Counted from the first letter of the stretch, positions 8,092-15,669 are shown. The stretch: 22,081 bases of DNA from DASYAN01 sp036501345 (GCA_036501345.1 DASYAN010000241.1:1-22081), one strand, 5' to 3'. Numbers and translations: made by a program. Notes: generated by a model from the letters alone, not told the origin.

Positions 8092-8697
8092 CTAAGAAAA
8101 GAATTGCTCAACACGAATAGCTCTGATATCAGGAACGACTCGCGAAGGAATGCCTTCTTTTGCTTGGAACATGCCTAATGAATGATACCCATGATTTTCA
8201 AGCACAAACACTTCAACTGAGCATGCCCTTGGGTCAACGATCCAACACTCTTGTACTCCATATCGTGCATACGTATAGGTCTTGGTTAAGCGATCATAAG
8301 TAGCTGTTCCTGGTGATGCAACTTCAATGGCTAAATCAGGAGCGCCGATGATACGCTTTTCTGCCACTTTTGCGACGCTTTTACCCAGCAGAACAAGGAC
8401 ATCAGGCTGACAAACCGTCTCAGGTGCAAGCTCAACATCCAGAGGAGCATGAAGCACCCTGCCGAGACCAGCAAAGTCAACATATTGGCAGAGATAGAAA
8501 AACAATCTACCCACGATAAATTGATGGTTCGGAGTCGGCGATGGGGACATCAGTAACACTCCATCCATGAGTTCATAGCGCCGCCCATCATCCGGCAAAG
8601 CAGCATAATCTGCATATGTCCACTGTCCCTGCACAGGACCTGGAACCAGATTAGCGGGCAGTACTATAGCTAGCTCATCTTCTGTTACTGCCATCAT
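8092..8697 (-). CDS. Uma2 family (DUF820) PD-(D/E)XK nuclease-like protein
   Basis: The 201-residue product matches the Uma2/DUF820 fold throughout: WTYADYAALPDDGRRYELMDGVL (26-48) with Glu42; a QPDVLVL strand with Asp99; LAIEVASPGTATYDRLTKTYTYARYGV with Glu125 and Lys139; and WIVDP at 152-156. These are the candidate metal-binding and catalytic positions of the PD-(D/E)XK superfamily. The length is typical (about 180-210). Uma2 genes are abundant and often solitary in Chloroflexota and cyanobacteria. Their substrate and role are not settled. Two adjacent ATGs begin the frame; GAAAGG and AGGTGA lie just upstream, so either is usable. The gene has its own extended -10 promoter and no operon partner. 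Confidence 0.9.
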   Translation of the reverse strand: MMAVTEDELAIVLPANLVPGPVQGQWTYADYAALPDDGRRYELMDGVLLMSPSPTPNHQFIVGRLFFYLCQYVDFAGLGRVLHAPLDVELAPETVCQPDVLVLLGKSVAKVAEKRIIGAPDLAIEVASPGTATYDRLTKTYTYARYGVQECWIVDPRACSVEVFVLENHGYHSLGMFQAKEGIPSRVVPDIRAIRVEQFFS

Positions 8698-8738
8698 TCA
8701 CCTGCCTTTCAAATCAGGACAATCACTCTTTAACTAGA

Positions 8739-8747
8739 AGTATACCA
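8739..8747 (-). promoter_or_regulatory. Extended -10 promoter of the Uma2 gene
   Basis: On the minus strand TGGTATACT (8747-8739) is an extended -10 box (TGnTATACT), about 42 bases before the Uma2 start codon. A convincing -35 box is not seen; TTTCAT 17 bases upstream is the nearest candidate. Confidence 0.5.
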
Positions 8748-9003
8748 CATTGCATGAATATATGAAAGCCTCTCAAGCAAGCTATCCGCCTATTTTTAGG
8801 TCACCTCCTGACAGCAGAACTGACAGCAGAACCGCTACACTTCCACAATCTCTTGTAGACTCACATGGACAAAATGCAGTCTTATCCAAGCTCAAGACAC
8901 GGCTCAGACAACTCAGCAGCAAGCTCCAAAAAAGGCCGAGCTAAAATTTATAAACTTATCCAACAGCACAGAAAGTTTTCTGTACTGAATAGACAAGAAA
9001 GCG
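8748..9003. other. Short gene-free stretch with a 12 bp tandem duplication
   Basis: CTGACAGCAGAA occurs twice head to tail at 8808-8819 and 8820-8831. No gene or other element was recognised between the Uma2 promoter and the MITE-like element. Confidence 0.5.
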
Positions 9004-9197
9004 TGAGGGCGTTTCGTAACCTCTCTGTTTTTTTCAAACACATCTCATGCGACACTCAAAACGAGTACCTATCTCAAGGATAGCTGAGAAGTTGGGAGTT
9101 TTTCTAGAGAAAAAGAGACTTTTGGAGAGCGAAAAAAGACATTTTCAGGTTTTAGCTCATCTCTGGAGGGAGCAATCCAAGTTACGAAACGCCCTCA
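9004..9197. mobile_element. 194 bp MITE-like element with 17 bp perfect terminal inverted repeats
   Basis: TGAGGGCGTTTCGTAAC at 9004-9020 is the exact reverse complement of 9181-9197. The interior is non-coding. No target duplication is obvious. The 16 bp end is found again at 1709-1724, supporting a mobile origin. The right end directly abuts the IS200/IS605 right-end remnant, so one element probably landed in the other. The likely parent is a DD(E/D)-type IS, unidentified. Confidence 0.7.
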
Positions 9198-9327
9198 GCC
9201 ACAAGCCACCTACGAGATTGTATGACAGTGGGCTCGGACGGAGCCCTCGTGAAACTGTCTCTCAGGGTATGTTCCTAGAGACTACTACGAGAAGCCCCTG
9301 GATTTATCCATGGGGAGTCGTCACATA
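9198..9327 (+). ncRNA. Orphan omegaRNA 3' scaffold / IS200-IS605 right end
   Basis: The sequence has the hallmarks of the right end of a TnpB-bearing IS200/IS605 element, whose transcript forms the 3' scaffold of the omegaRNA. A GACAGT/ACTGTC stem (9224-9229 with 9254-9259) encloses a GGGCTC-GGACG-GAGCCC hairpin (9230-9246). Downstream, AGAAGCCCC leads into a terminal stem CCCCTGGAT/ATCCATGGGG (9295-9315), closed by AGTCGTCACATA. The motifs GAAGCCCC and GGGGAGTCGTCAC are typical of these ends (family knowledge from memory). No TnpB or TnpA coding sequence remains upstream; the MITE-like element abuts it. If still transcribed, the guide would be the DNA from 9328 onward. Probably a non-autonomous relic. 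Confidence 0.7.
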
Positions 9328-9786
9328 CGTTTGAGATTGCAAAAGGACGCAACGTTTTCTTCTGCGATAGAGAGACTATGATGTACAAAGCCTGTTTCCT
9401 ATTTCAATCAGACGTACTTTATTAATATCAGCTAGGATATGTTATAGTAGAAAAACGGGCAAAAATTATTTATATCAACTTAATGGAGTAATAATTATTA
9501 ATATGGGTAATAAAAATCATCGTGTATTATACAGTTTCAATACATTTCATTCCTAGTTGGCATTATTTGTACAGTTGATATTGCCAATACAAATGTATGT
9601 AGTTGGTTGTTGCTCTGACATTTTTATTAGTTTTTAATTGCTTTTCTGGATAGTATATGTTATATATCTATAGGAGCAAGATCTTCAAATGATCTGGCAA
9701 ATGGAAAGATTTTCTATTTGTGGCAAGAATGATGCTACCTACTTTAGGATTGGTAAACGTAACAGTGTGATTTGAAAGGAAAGATT
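9328..9786. other. AT-rich gene-free stretch upstream of the small HTH gene
   Basis: No gene was supported. A nested inverted repeat lies at 9540-9598: outer ATACATTT/AAATGTAT, inner TTGGCA/TGCCAA. A 17-codon ORF (ATG near 9502) has poor initiation signals. The region presumably contains the promoter of the HTH gene, but no clear box was recognised. Confidence 0.4.
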
Positions 9787-10020
9787 ATGAATCAGGCTCA
9801 GCAGCAAGCAACAATCAAAGATATTCGCCAGCGTCATGGTGTGACAGCACAGGATCTTGCCGAAATGGCTGGCGTTCCTCTAAGAATTGAGTATTTGATG
9901 GAAATTGGTTGTCCAGTTAGCCAAAATGATGCAGTAAAAGTAATGCGAGCGTTATCTGCGTTAACTAGCGGTCATCCCCTAACGAAAGCTCAGCCGAAGG
10001 CTGCACTGAAATCCCTCTAA
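9787..10020 (+). CDS. Small helix-turn-helix protein (77 aa)
   Basis: The start is the ATG at 9787, preceded by GAAAGGAAAG with ideal spacing; an in-frame TTG at 9772 lies upstream of that signal and is unlikely. Residues 10-60 resemble an XRE/Cro-like HTH: IKDIRQRHGVTAQDLAEMAGVP looks like helix 1, turn and helix 2. IEYLMEIGCPVSQNDAVKVMRALSALTS would form the remaining helices. A short basic tail follows. There is no effector domain, so it would act as a compact DNA-binding regulator or the antitoxin-like half of a pair. No toxin-like partner is adjacent. The next credible gene is the peptide precursor 900 bases downstream, and a regulatory link to it is speculative. Confidence 0.7.
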   Translation: MNQAQQQATIKDIRQRHGVTAQDLAEMAGVPLRIEYLMEIGCPVSQNDAVKVMRALSALTSGHPLTKAQPKAALKSL

Positions 10021-10813
10021 TTTCAGGAGTGTATTTAGGTTTCTAAGTCTCCCCACTTATAGAGAAACATAAGTATCAGTAACGTTCACTGGAAGTCTAG
10101 CGAATCTTTGAATAGCCTTGATAATTCTTGGTACTATTCTTTTGCTTCTCTTTGTCAATTCTGCTATCATCATTGTGTTCTTGCAGATCATCGCAAGTGC
10201 CAAAATGACCTTGTTGATTATGGTGAAAGGCCAGACGAGTGCGGCAGCAGGTTTCTGCATAGGTCCTATAGATGCGTCAAGCAGGGATTTAGCAAGCGAG
10301 GTAAACACGCTATAGCGATAGAGAACGTGGAGAACAAGTATCCCCAAACGCTTCTCGAAGCAATGGGGTAGGGGATGCGAATGAGGTGTTTACATCTCTA
10401 GTAGTGCATCCTGTGAGGATTGTCATTCCCCTCCGAACCCGAAAAGCAAGTGGTCAAGAGAACGCTATGGTTTTCGGAACTATGTAGAGTATTGTGCCAT
10501 ACTATTATCGCACTGACGGCGATTATCGTCCATTGGATCAATGAAGCTCCAAAATATGGACTTTCTTAGTCTCAGGGATCAAGATCTGCTATCACACATT
10601 GCTTCAGTATAGCCAGCTTTTTTTTCATTCTCATCACCTTTTCTCCAGAGACAAATTTTTCTTCCCTTTTCATATTAGTAGGCTCCCTTTGTGCTTCAAA
10701 CACTTATTGATCATAAATTGGCGAACAAATTGCATTAAAAATAGATGTAAAGAAACAAATAATGCTATGAACTATAAATCAAATCTCTTCTAAATTATTT
10801 ATAATTACTGGGA
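10021..10813. other. Nearly 800 bp without a supported gene
   Basis: Overlapping ORFs exist on both strands around 10057-10371, including a 65-codon TTG-start frame with one hydrophobic helix at its N-terminus. None has a ribosome binding site or convincing composition. The 10570-10800 part is T-rich on the plus strand. A 10 bp palindrome CGCTATAGCG lies near 10309. Probably decayed sequence plus the upstream region of the peptide gene. Confidence 0.4.
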
Positions 10814-10843
10814 TTGACATAGTCTAATTAGAAATTGTAATCT
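10814..10843 (+). promoter_or_regulatory. Promoter of the Gly-rich peptide precursor gene
   Basis: TTGACA (10814-10819), an 18-base spacer and TAATCT (10838-10843) make a good sigma70-type promoter. The predicted transcript starts near 10850, leaving a leader of about 80 bases before the ATG at 10930. Confidence 0.6.
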
Positions 10844-10929
10844 AGTTGAGGGATAGTACAATTCAAGCTGTACAATCCAATTTATAGTGAAGAGTAGGAC
10901 TTGCCAAATTGGGAGAAAGGTTGTTCTTC

Positions 10930-11226
10930 ATGAAGACACTAACTGCAAGTACACCAAAGGGTGTCTTTGACCTTGAGAGTCAAAGTCTATCAGAGTGTCC
11001 CGTTGATGCTGTCGAGTTGACTGATGAGGATCTGGAGCAGGTCACAGGTTCTTGGGGATGCGGGGGATGTGGATGGGGTGGTGGTTTCTCCCCATTCTGG
11101 GGTGGTGGCTTTGGTTTCTCCCCATTCTGGGGTGGTGGTTTCTCCCCGTTCTGGGGTGGCGGTTTTGGCCGGAGTTTTGCCTTTAGTGGCTTTTCCGGCG
11201 CTTTTGGAGGATCGCGTTTCTGGTAA
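10930..11226 (+). CDS. GG-leader peptide with Gly/Trp/Phe-rich repeat core (RiPP precursor-like)
   Basis: The ATG at 10930 follows GAGAAAGG by about nine bases; an in-frame upstream start at 10909 lies before that signal and is rejected. The 98 residues split into two parts. Residues 1-40 are a hydrophilic, acidic leader ending ELTDEDLEQVTG, the classic double-glycine-type leader seen in class II lanthipeptides and many bacteriocin precursors, where a C39 peptidase-transporter cuts after G40. Residues 41-98 are a core starting SWGCGGCGWGGG (Cys44, Cys47), then three FSPFWGGG repeats (53-60, 63-70, 71-78), ending in a Gly/Ser/Phe-rich tail with a final FW. There is no charged patch besides R81 and R96. 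No LanM, cyclodehydratase, YcaO, radical SAM or transporter gene is in the window, so maturation would have to be in trans. Alternatively it is a secreted structural Gly-rich peptide. The leader call is firm; the fate is inferred. Confidence 0.8.
   Translation: MKTLTASTPKGVFDLESQSLSECPVDAVELTDEDLEQVTGSWGCGGCGWGGGFSPFWGGGFGFSPFWGGGFSPFWGGGFGRSFAFSGFSGAFGGSRFW
11086..11163 (+). repeat. Three near-identical 24 bp coding repeats (FSPFWGGG)
   Basis: Copies at 11086-11109, 11116-11139 and 11140-11163 each encode Phe-Ser-Pro-Phe-Trp-Gly-Gly-Gly and begin TTCTCCCC. They differ only at synonymous positions (CCATTC or CCGTTC; GGTGGTGG or GGTGGCGG). Copies 1 and 2 are separated by codons for Gly-Phe. 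The frame-preserving repeats allow expansion or contraction of the peptide core. Confidence 0.85.
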
Positions 11227-11382
11227 TACGAAGTGCACTTTGCCACTACGTAGCGTGGTTTTTGCAGGTTTCTGTAGTGGCTTTTAGCAGACCTCATAGG
11301 AGGTTAGTTGCACATATCGTTAGTTTGGTGATATGCTAGGATTGGCCAATTAGCAGACTAACAAATCTATTGTAGAGAAAAT

Positions 11383-11418
11383 GGGCGATCATAAAGATCG
11401 CCCTCTCATTTTGAGAGG
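11383..11418 (+). promoter_or_regulatory. Overlapping hairpins, the second covering the PPIase Shine-Dalgarno
   Basis: Stem 1 is GGGCGATC (11383-11390) with GATCGCCC (11396-11403). Stem 2 is CCTCTC (11402-11407) with GAGAGG (11413-11418), which covers the start of the ribosome binding site AGAGGAG of the gene at 11428. The stems share two bases, so full formation of one disfavours the other. It may act as an RNA-level switch for translation, or stem 1 may simply be the terminator of the upstream peptide gene. Confidence 0.5.
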
Positions 11419-11427
11419 AGATATTTC

Positions 11428-11940
11428 TTGGCTAAACAATATCCAAATCCACCCGCGTTGCAAATCGATCCTAAAAAGAAATACACGGCGATTCTGCATA
11501 CGGTCAAAGGTGATATCACGGTTGAGCTGTTAGCAGCTCAGGCACCGATTACGGTAAATAATTTTGTTTTCCTGGCTCGCGAGGGTTTTTATAATGATAC
11601 AACTTTCCATCGTGTGATCGGTGGCTTTATGGCCCAAGCAGGTGACCCAACCGGAACAGGCACAGGTGGTCCAGGCTATCGTTTTGATGATGAGCGTAGT
11701 TCACTTGAAATTCCACATGACCGCGAGGGTATCCTATCAATGGCGAATGCTGGTCGCAATACCAACGGCTCGCAATTCTTTATCACCTATGGTCCTACCC
11801 CGCATCTGAATGGTAAGCATGGCGTATTTGGTCGCGTCGTTGAGGGGGTCAGTGTTCTGCGGTCCCTTCGTGAGCGTGATCCACAGCGTGATCGCAATCC
11901 TGGTGATGCTCTGATCGGTGTGGATATCATTGAAAGTTAG
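11428..11940 (+). CDS. Cyclophilin-type peptidyl-prolyl cis-trans isomerase
   Basis: This enzyme catalyses cis-trans isomerisation of Xaa-Pro bonds during protein folding. The 170-residue protein is a single cyclophilin domain with no signal peptide, so it is cytoplasmic. Conserved blocks are FHRVIGGFMAQAGDPTGTG (60-78) with catalytic Arg62 and Gln70; SMANAGRNTNGSQFFIT (104-120); and HLNGKHGVFGRV (126-137). The usual cyclosporin-contact Trp is replaced by His126, as in many bacterial forms. The start is TTG at 11428, seven bases after GAGAGGAG, a strong signal that fixes the start. The gene stands alone and ends at a 20 bp hairpin. Confidence 0.95.
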   Translation: MAKQYPNPPALQIDPKKKYTAILHTVKGDITVELLAAQAPITVNNFVFLAREGFYNDTTFHRVIGGFMAQAGDPTGTGTGGPGYRFDDERSSLEIPHDREGILSMANAGRNTNGSQFFITYGPTPHLNGKHGVFGRVVEGVSVLRSLRERDPQRDRNPGDALIGVDIIES

Positions 11941-11958
11941 TCTTCCAACAGTTTCATT

Positions 11959-12004
11959 AGTAATAAGCCTCATGCTGTACATAAACAGCATGAGGCTTAT
12001 TACT
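11959..12004. terminator. Bidirectional terminator, perfect 20 bp stem
   Basis: AGTAATAAGCCTCATGCTGT (11959-11978), a six-base loop ACATAA and its exact complement (11985-12004) form a very stable hairpin between two convergent genes. No long T-tract follows on either strand, but the position and symmetry argue for termination in both directions. Confidence 0.75.
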
Positions 12005-12086
12005 GCCTCCGACTCTAGCTGATCTCCTATATGGGGGAGGCACATTTGCTTGAGTAGGTCAAAAGATCTAGGACAGTAAATGCTCC

Positions 12087-13328
12087 TTAAAGCTTAACAT
12101 TTCCTTCTTTTGTTACAAGAACTGGATTTGGTAATGGTAGAATAAATTTACCGCCAGCTTGAATATAAGCTTCTTCTCGCTCTCTCATTTCAGGAAAAAA
12201 GAAAAACCAAGGAAGACATAACATATAATCAGGATGCTCTTTGCGTGCTTGCTCTTCAGAGATAATCGGAATTCCCACAGATGCAATCTTCTTTCCCCAC
12301 TTTTCCGGGTTTCGCTCAACAGCTGCTTTGACTAAGTGATTATCCAACCCAGCAAATTGTAATAGTGTATTGCCTCGAGTAGAAGCTCCATATAAATAAC
12401 TTGTTTTGCCTTCCCTTACTTTTTTCTCAATAAATGTATGGAGTATTTCAGCGCGTTTTTTTACGCGGACTGCAAAATCAGCATATATCTGTGGATCATC
12501 AAGTTTTAATTGCTGTTCTTCTTCTCGCATATCAATGACCGATTGTTCAACAAGCCGAACACCTTTATGCTGAATGTATGTCCTGAAACTTCCTCCATTA
12601 ATAGTATTTTGCTCCACACGATATACTTCCAATCCATGTCTTTCTAATAGATTTTCCAGAGCAAGCAGAGAGTAAAATTCTAAATGCTCATGCACAATAT
12701 TATCAAAAGCATTTTGCTTCAACATTGCAACTAAATAGTTCTGTTGAACAATAAACACTCCTTTATCTGCAAATAAGCGAACAATATCTGAAACAAACTT
12801 GTTTGGATCATCCAAATCATAGAAGCAAGAAATAGCTGTAATGATATCGAACTGGCCAGAAATTTTTTGCTTGACTGCCTCATAACTGAAAAAATCATTG
12901 ATAACTTTTATGCCCTTTTGCTTACACTCTTTTGCGAACTTCTTAATGGGCTCGCATGCAACCCGACAATAGTGTTCTGGATAGAAGGTTAGCAGTGTGC
13001 CATCATTGGCACCAATATCAAGTGTATTAATGACGCTGTGTGGCTTTTCCACTTCTTTGATTGCTCGTTGCGCAATCTCTGCAAGATCTGACTTGATCGT
13101 AGTATTAATTCCCGACTTGTATCCATAATTCTCTGTATATAAAGAACTGCGTGGAGTTGTATGTTGCAGCTGTACCAAATAGCAATCCTCACACAAGACT
13201 ACATCGAGAGGATATTTTTCTGGCTTACTATCTTCTGCCGTAAAAACAGCAAGATACTGGTCTCCGAGAGAAAGTACATTGGTTATATTGCCGGAATGAC
13301 ATACTCGGCATCTCGTAATAGCTCCCAT
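12087..13328 (-). CDS. Class I SAM-dependent sugar C-methyltransferase (zinc-motif family)
   Basis: This is the family of NDP-hexose C-methyltransferases (TylC3/TcaB9-like), with three parts: an N-terminal zinc-binding domain (Methyltransf_13), a SAM domain and a C-terminal Rossmann-like domain (Methyltransf_14). With the start at 13328 the product has 413 residues. Zinc ligands CRVC (Cys7, Cys10) and CEDC (Cys46, Cys49) are present. NYGYKSGIN follows, then SAM motif I LDIGANDG (103-110). The active-site HEHLEFYS has His213 and His215. The C-terminal GASTRGNTLLQF is at 314-325. It would add a methyl group to a keto-sugar nucleotide, consistent with the glycosyltransferases to the right. The ATG at 13328 has AAGGAG eight bases upstream, the best signal. 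A GTG at 13421 with AGGA nine bases upstream would add 31 residues and is close to the promoter, so it remains possible. Confidence 0.88.
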   Translation of the reverse strand: MGAITRCRVCHSGNITNVLSLGDQYLAVFTAEDSKPEKYPLDVVLCEDCYLVQLQHTTPRSSLYTENYGYKSGINTTIKSDLAEIAQRAIKEVEKPHSVINTLDIGANDGTLLTFYPEHYCRVACEPIKKFAKECKQKGIKVINDFFSYEAVKQKISGQFDIITAISCFYDLDDPNKFVSDIVRLFADKGVFIVQQNYLVAMLKQNAFDNIVHEHLEFYSLLALENLLERHGLEVYRVEQNTINGGSFRTYIQHKGVRLVEQSVIDMREEEQQLKLDDPQIYADFAVRVKKRAEILHTFIEKKVREGKTSYLYGASTRGNTLLQFAGLDNHLVKAAVERNPEKWGKKIASVGIPIISEEQARKEHPDYMLCLPWFFFFPEMREREEAYIQAGGKFILPLPNPVLVTKEGNVKL

Positions 13329-13459
13329 TGTATCAGCTCCTTCTGCGTACATTATGAATAGCAGGTCTTGTTTCTCTTGCCCTGAATTCTCTTTTACTTC
13401 CACCATTTGGATTTTCGACACGTATTGCTATCCTACTGACTTCAATTTACAGTGAGGAG

Positions 13460-13468
13460 AGTATAGCA
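13460..13468 (-). promoter_or_regulatory. Extended -10 promoter of the methyltransferase gene
   Basis: On the minus strand TGCTATACT (13468-13460) is an extended -10 box. Transcription would begin near 13453, about 30 bases before the GTG at 13421 and about 125 before the ATG at 13328. No clear -35 box was seen. Confidence 0.5.
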
Positions 13469-13493
13469 GAAGTTTGTATGCTCCTCATAGAGA

Positions 13494-13549
13494 GAAACAG
13501 GGACAATTCTCACTTTTGCTGGGAGAATTGTCCCTCCTTTCCTCTTGAA
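13494..13549 (+). repeat. Hairpin element, copy 1 (ends in the -35 of the gene at 13726)
   Basis: GAAAC is followed by a 13 bp perfect stem (AGGGACAATTCTC 13499-13511 with GAGAATTGTCCCT 13523-13535), then CCTTTCCTCTTGAA. A homologous copy in opposite orientation lies at 17929-17985. The arms, GAAAC flank and CCTT...CTTGAA tail are shared, while the loop differs. Confidence 0.85.
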
Positions 13550-13574
13550 GAATTGTTCAGATTTCCGCTAATAT
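13545..13574 (+). promoter_or_regulatory. Candidate promoter of the glycosyltransferase gene at 13726
   Basis: TTGAAG (13545-13550), an 18-base spacer and TAATAT (13569-13574) lie directly after the hairpin element. The leader would be about 145 bases. The strength looks moderate. Confidence 0.45.
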
Positions 13575-13725
13575 ACTCTACTAGTGCATTAGAAATAGAG
13601 GGTTAGCACTACAGCGGTTTCCAGAAAGATTGAACCTAGGTGTATGTCATTGGTTGGTGCACTCTCAGTACTTCTGCAATCTGCTGTTAAGAGTCGGATG
13701 AACTAGCAGAGAAAGGACATGCTTA

Positions 13726-15480
13726 ATGTTGTCTAAGAGCAGCAAGTACAGAAAGATCGGTGTCTATGGACTCGGTTCTATATTGCTTATAGCCATGACA
13801 GTGCTTCTGAGAGTGGTTCTCATCCGTAATGGGTGGCCTCCAACTAATAGCGATGAAGGCCTGATGGGAATTGTAGCTTTGCATATTTTCAACCGGGGCG
13901 AATGGCCCAGTTTTGTGTACGGGCAAAACTACATGGGAACTATCGAAGCCTACTTGGCTGCTTGCTTCTTTCGACTTTTGGGTCCATCTCTCTTTGCTTT
14001 GCGCCTGGGTTTGATAGTCCTGTATGCTGGGTTTCTGCTGGCGCTCTATCTGCTTGCTCGTCTGCTTTACAGTGGAGGCATTGCACTGGTCAGTGTCTTC
14101 TTCTTGTGTCTGGGGTCCAGTGACACACTCACTCAGCAACTTCTGGCTGAGGGGTATCTCGAACCACAGCTTTTTGGAACACTCTCGCTCTTACTGGCGA
14201 GCTGGCTTGCGCTCTCTTTTCATTCAGACATGAGCTCGAAAGAGCGTCACAAACGCCTTGTTGCCTATGGAGGTCTAGGTGTTGTAATCGGTTTAGGCTT
14301 CTGGAGCCACCCGTTAGTGCTGCCCTTTGTCGGTGCTTCTTTGCTCTTGCTGTTCCTCTTCTGCCGTCGCGAATTGCCTACTGAGGCTGGCCTCTTTGCC
14401 GTCCTTGGCTATCTGCTTGGTGCATTTCCCCTCCTTCTATTCAACATCCAATATCCCCGTACTAGTTTGTGGAAGACGCTTTGGGATATTTACAAGGCAG
14501 GTGGTACGGCAATTGCGCATGCAAGCGGAGATTTCAGATTATCTCTACTGGGAACAATCGCTATTAGCATCCCTACGGCAACTGGTGCTAATCCTCTCTG
14601 TCCACTGTCTTCTGAACCGGGCCAATGGGTTCATCAAATTTCGTTATCATGTGGAATACTTCAAGGATGCTGGGGATTGGGTGCCATCATCCTACAGACT
14701 TTAGCAGCTTTTACAATCATCAGAGAAATACAGAAGCACCGTCGGGCCTTCTCTGCCTCGGGATCTGCTACTGACAAGGAGTGCCTTGTGCGCTGCACTG
14801 CTCGACTAATGTTATTAGTGAGCGTAGATCTGACTGTACTTGTCTATATAGGTAGTCCTGCGCCGACACTTATTCCGACCCTCTCCTCACGCTACTTGGT
14901 CGGGCTTTTGGTGGCAACTCCTGTCATTGTTGGCTTCCTCTGGCCCAGACTCTCTGAAGGCCAGTCTGCATTGAACCGCTTAATGAGCGTATGGGCGATT
15001 GCCATGATGGGAAGGATGGCTGATAGGATAAAAATTTATCTCTTGTGTATTATTAGCTTGGTATTGCTTCTGGGGACCGTCACTACCTTTCAGCAGATTC
15101 CTGATGCGCAACAACAGCAGCAACGAGAGGATACGTTGATCAGTGCTTTACTTAGTTTTCACACTCCACACATCTACTCTGACTACTGGACCTGCAATCG
15201 CCTTATCTTTGCGAGCAACGAACGCATAATTTGCGCCAGTCTCGATAAAAACCTGAATACATGGGTAAACCGTTATCCACTCTATCCACAGATAGTGAAT
15301 GATGATTCTCAAGCTGCCTATGTCTTCCATATCGAGCCAGATCATGCTACTGGCATTTCCCAGGACCAGGTTTTCGGAGATGGTATTACTCAGGACAAAC
15401 TTTTCGCATCGCGCTTCGGGAAAGATTATCATCGCTTGTCCATTGCAGGATATGCAGTCTATCTGCCTGCGGGAAGGTGA
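13726..15480 (+). CDS. GT-C fold membrane glycosyltransferase-like protein
   Basis: The protein has 584 residues, with a short cytoplasmic N-terminus and a first membrane helix at about 13-33. The first extracytoplasmic loop contains NSDEGLMG with the acidic pair Asp43-Glu44, the expected catalytic site of GT-C (PMT/ArnT-like) enzymes that use polyprenyl-phosphate sugars. The block WPSFVYGQNYMGTIEAYLAA follows. About ten further hydrophobic helices extend to about residue 465. The C-terminal ~110 residues are a soluble outward-facing domain. The likely role is transfer of a sugar to an envelope glycan or protein; donor and acceptor are unknown. The ATG at 13726 has AAAGGA eight bases upstream. 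The gene is convergent with the 15715-17811 gene. The closest alternative is a polytopic membrane protein without transferase activity. Confidence 0.8.
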   Translation: MLSKSSKYRKIGVYGLGSILLIAMTVLLRVVLIRNGWPPTNSDEGLMGIVALHIFNRGEWPSFVYGQNYMGTIEAYLAACFFRLLGPSLFALRLGLIVLYAGFLLALYLLARLLYSGGIALVSVFFLCLGSSDTLTQQLLAEGYLEPQLFGTLSLLLASWLALSFHSDMSSKERHKRLVAYGGLGVVIGLGFWSHPLVLPFVGASLLLLFLFCRRELPTEAGLFAVLGYLLGAFPLLLFNIQYPRTSLWKTLWDIYKAGGTAIAHASGDFRLSLLGTIAISIPTATGANPLCPLSSEPGQWVHQISLSCGILQGCWGLGAIILQTLAAFTIIREIQKHRRAFSASGSATDKECLVRCTARLMLLVSVDLTVLVYIGSPAPTLIPTLSSRYLVGLLVATPVIVGFLWPRLSEGQSALNRLMSVWAIAMMGRMADRIKIYLLCIISLVLLLGTVTTFQQIPDAQQQQQREDTLISALLSFHTPHIYSDYWTCNRLIFASNERIICASLDKNLNTWVNRYPLYPQIVNDDSQAAYVFHIEPDHATGISQDQVFGDGITQDKLFASRFGKDYHRLSIAGYAVYLPAGR

Positions 15481-15646
15481 GAAGGGGTATGCTCGATCTT
15501 TTCTAAGAGCTGCACATTTCCCCTTCTTCTTTCCAATATTGAGCATTTCCAGGACAATTCGCTGGTGACGCTTTGGCAACAATACACAGCACCATGATAG
15601 GTTGCCAAGTAGCAACATCTGCAATAGTTGGATTTCTCTTGGTCAG

Positions 15647-15669
15647 GCTGTGCAGCAATGCTGCACAGC
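15647..15669. terminator. Hairpin between convergent genes
   Basis: GCTGTGCAGC (15647-15656), loop AAT and GCTGCACAGC (15660-15669) form a perfect 10 bp GC-rich stem between two converging genes. There is no T-tract, so its role as a bidirectional terminator is inferred from position. Confidence 0.55.

Noticed and set aside
9047..9334. 95-codon ORF crossing the MITE end and omegaRNA
   Set aside because: It runs through a terminal inverted repeat and RNA stem-loops, with no protein-like conservation and no initiation signal.
9502..9555. 17-codon ORF in the AT-rich stretch, possible small peptide
   Set aside because: The GGAG upstream is about 13 bases away and the peptide shows no leader or secretion features.
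10057..10371. Overlapping ORFs on both strands, including a 65-codon frame with a hydrophobic helix
   Set aside because: No ribosome binding site, TTG start, overlapping competing frames and no recognisable composition on either strand.
10980..11297. Pro/Lys-rich minus-strand ORFs opposite the Gly-rich peptide
   Set aside because: They are the complement of GGT/GGG glycine codons; the plus strand has the promoter, ribosome site and leader motif.
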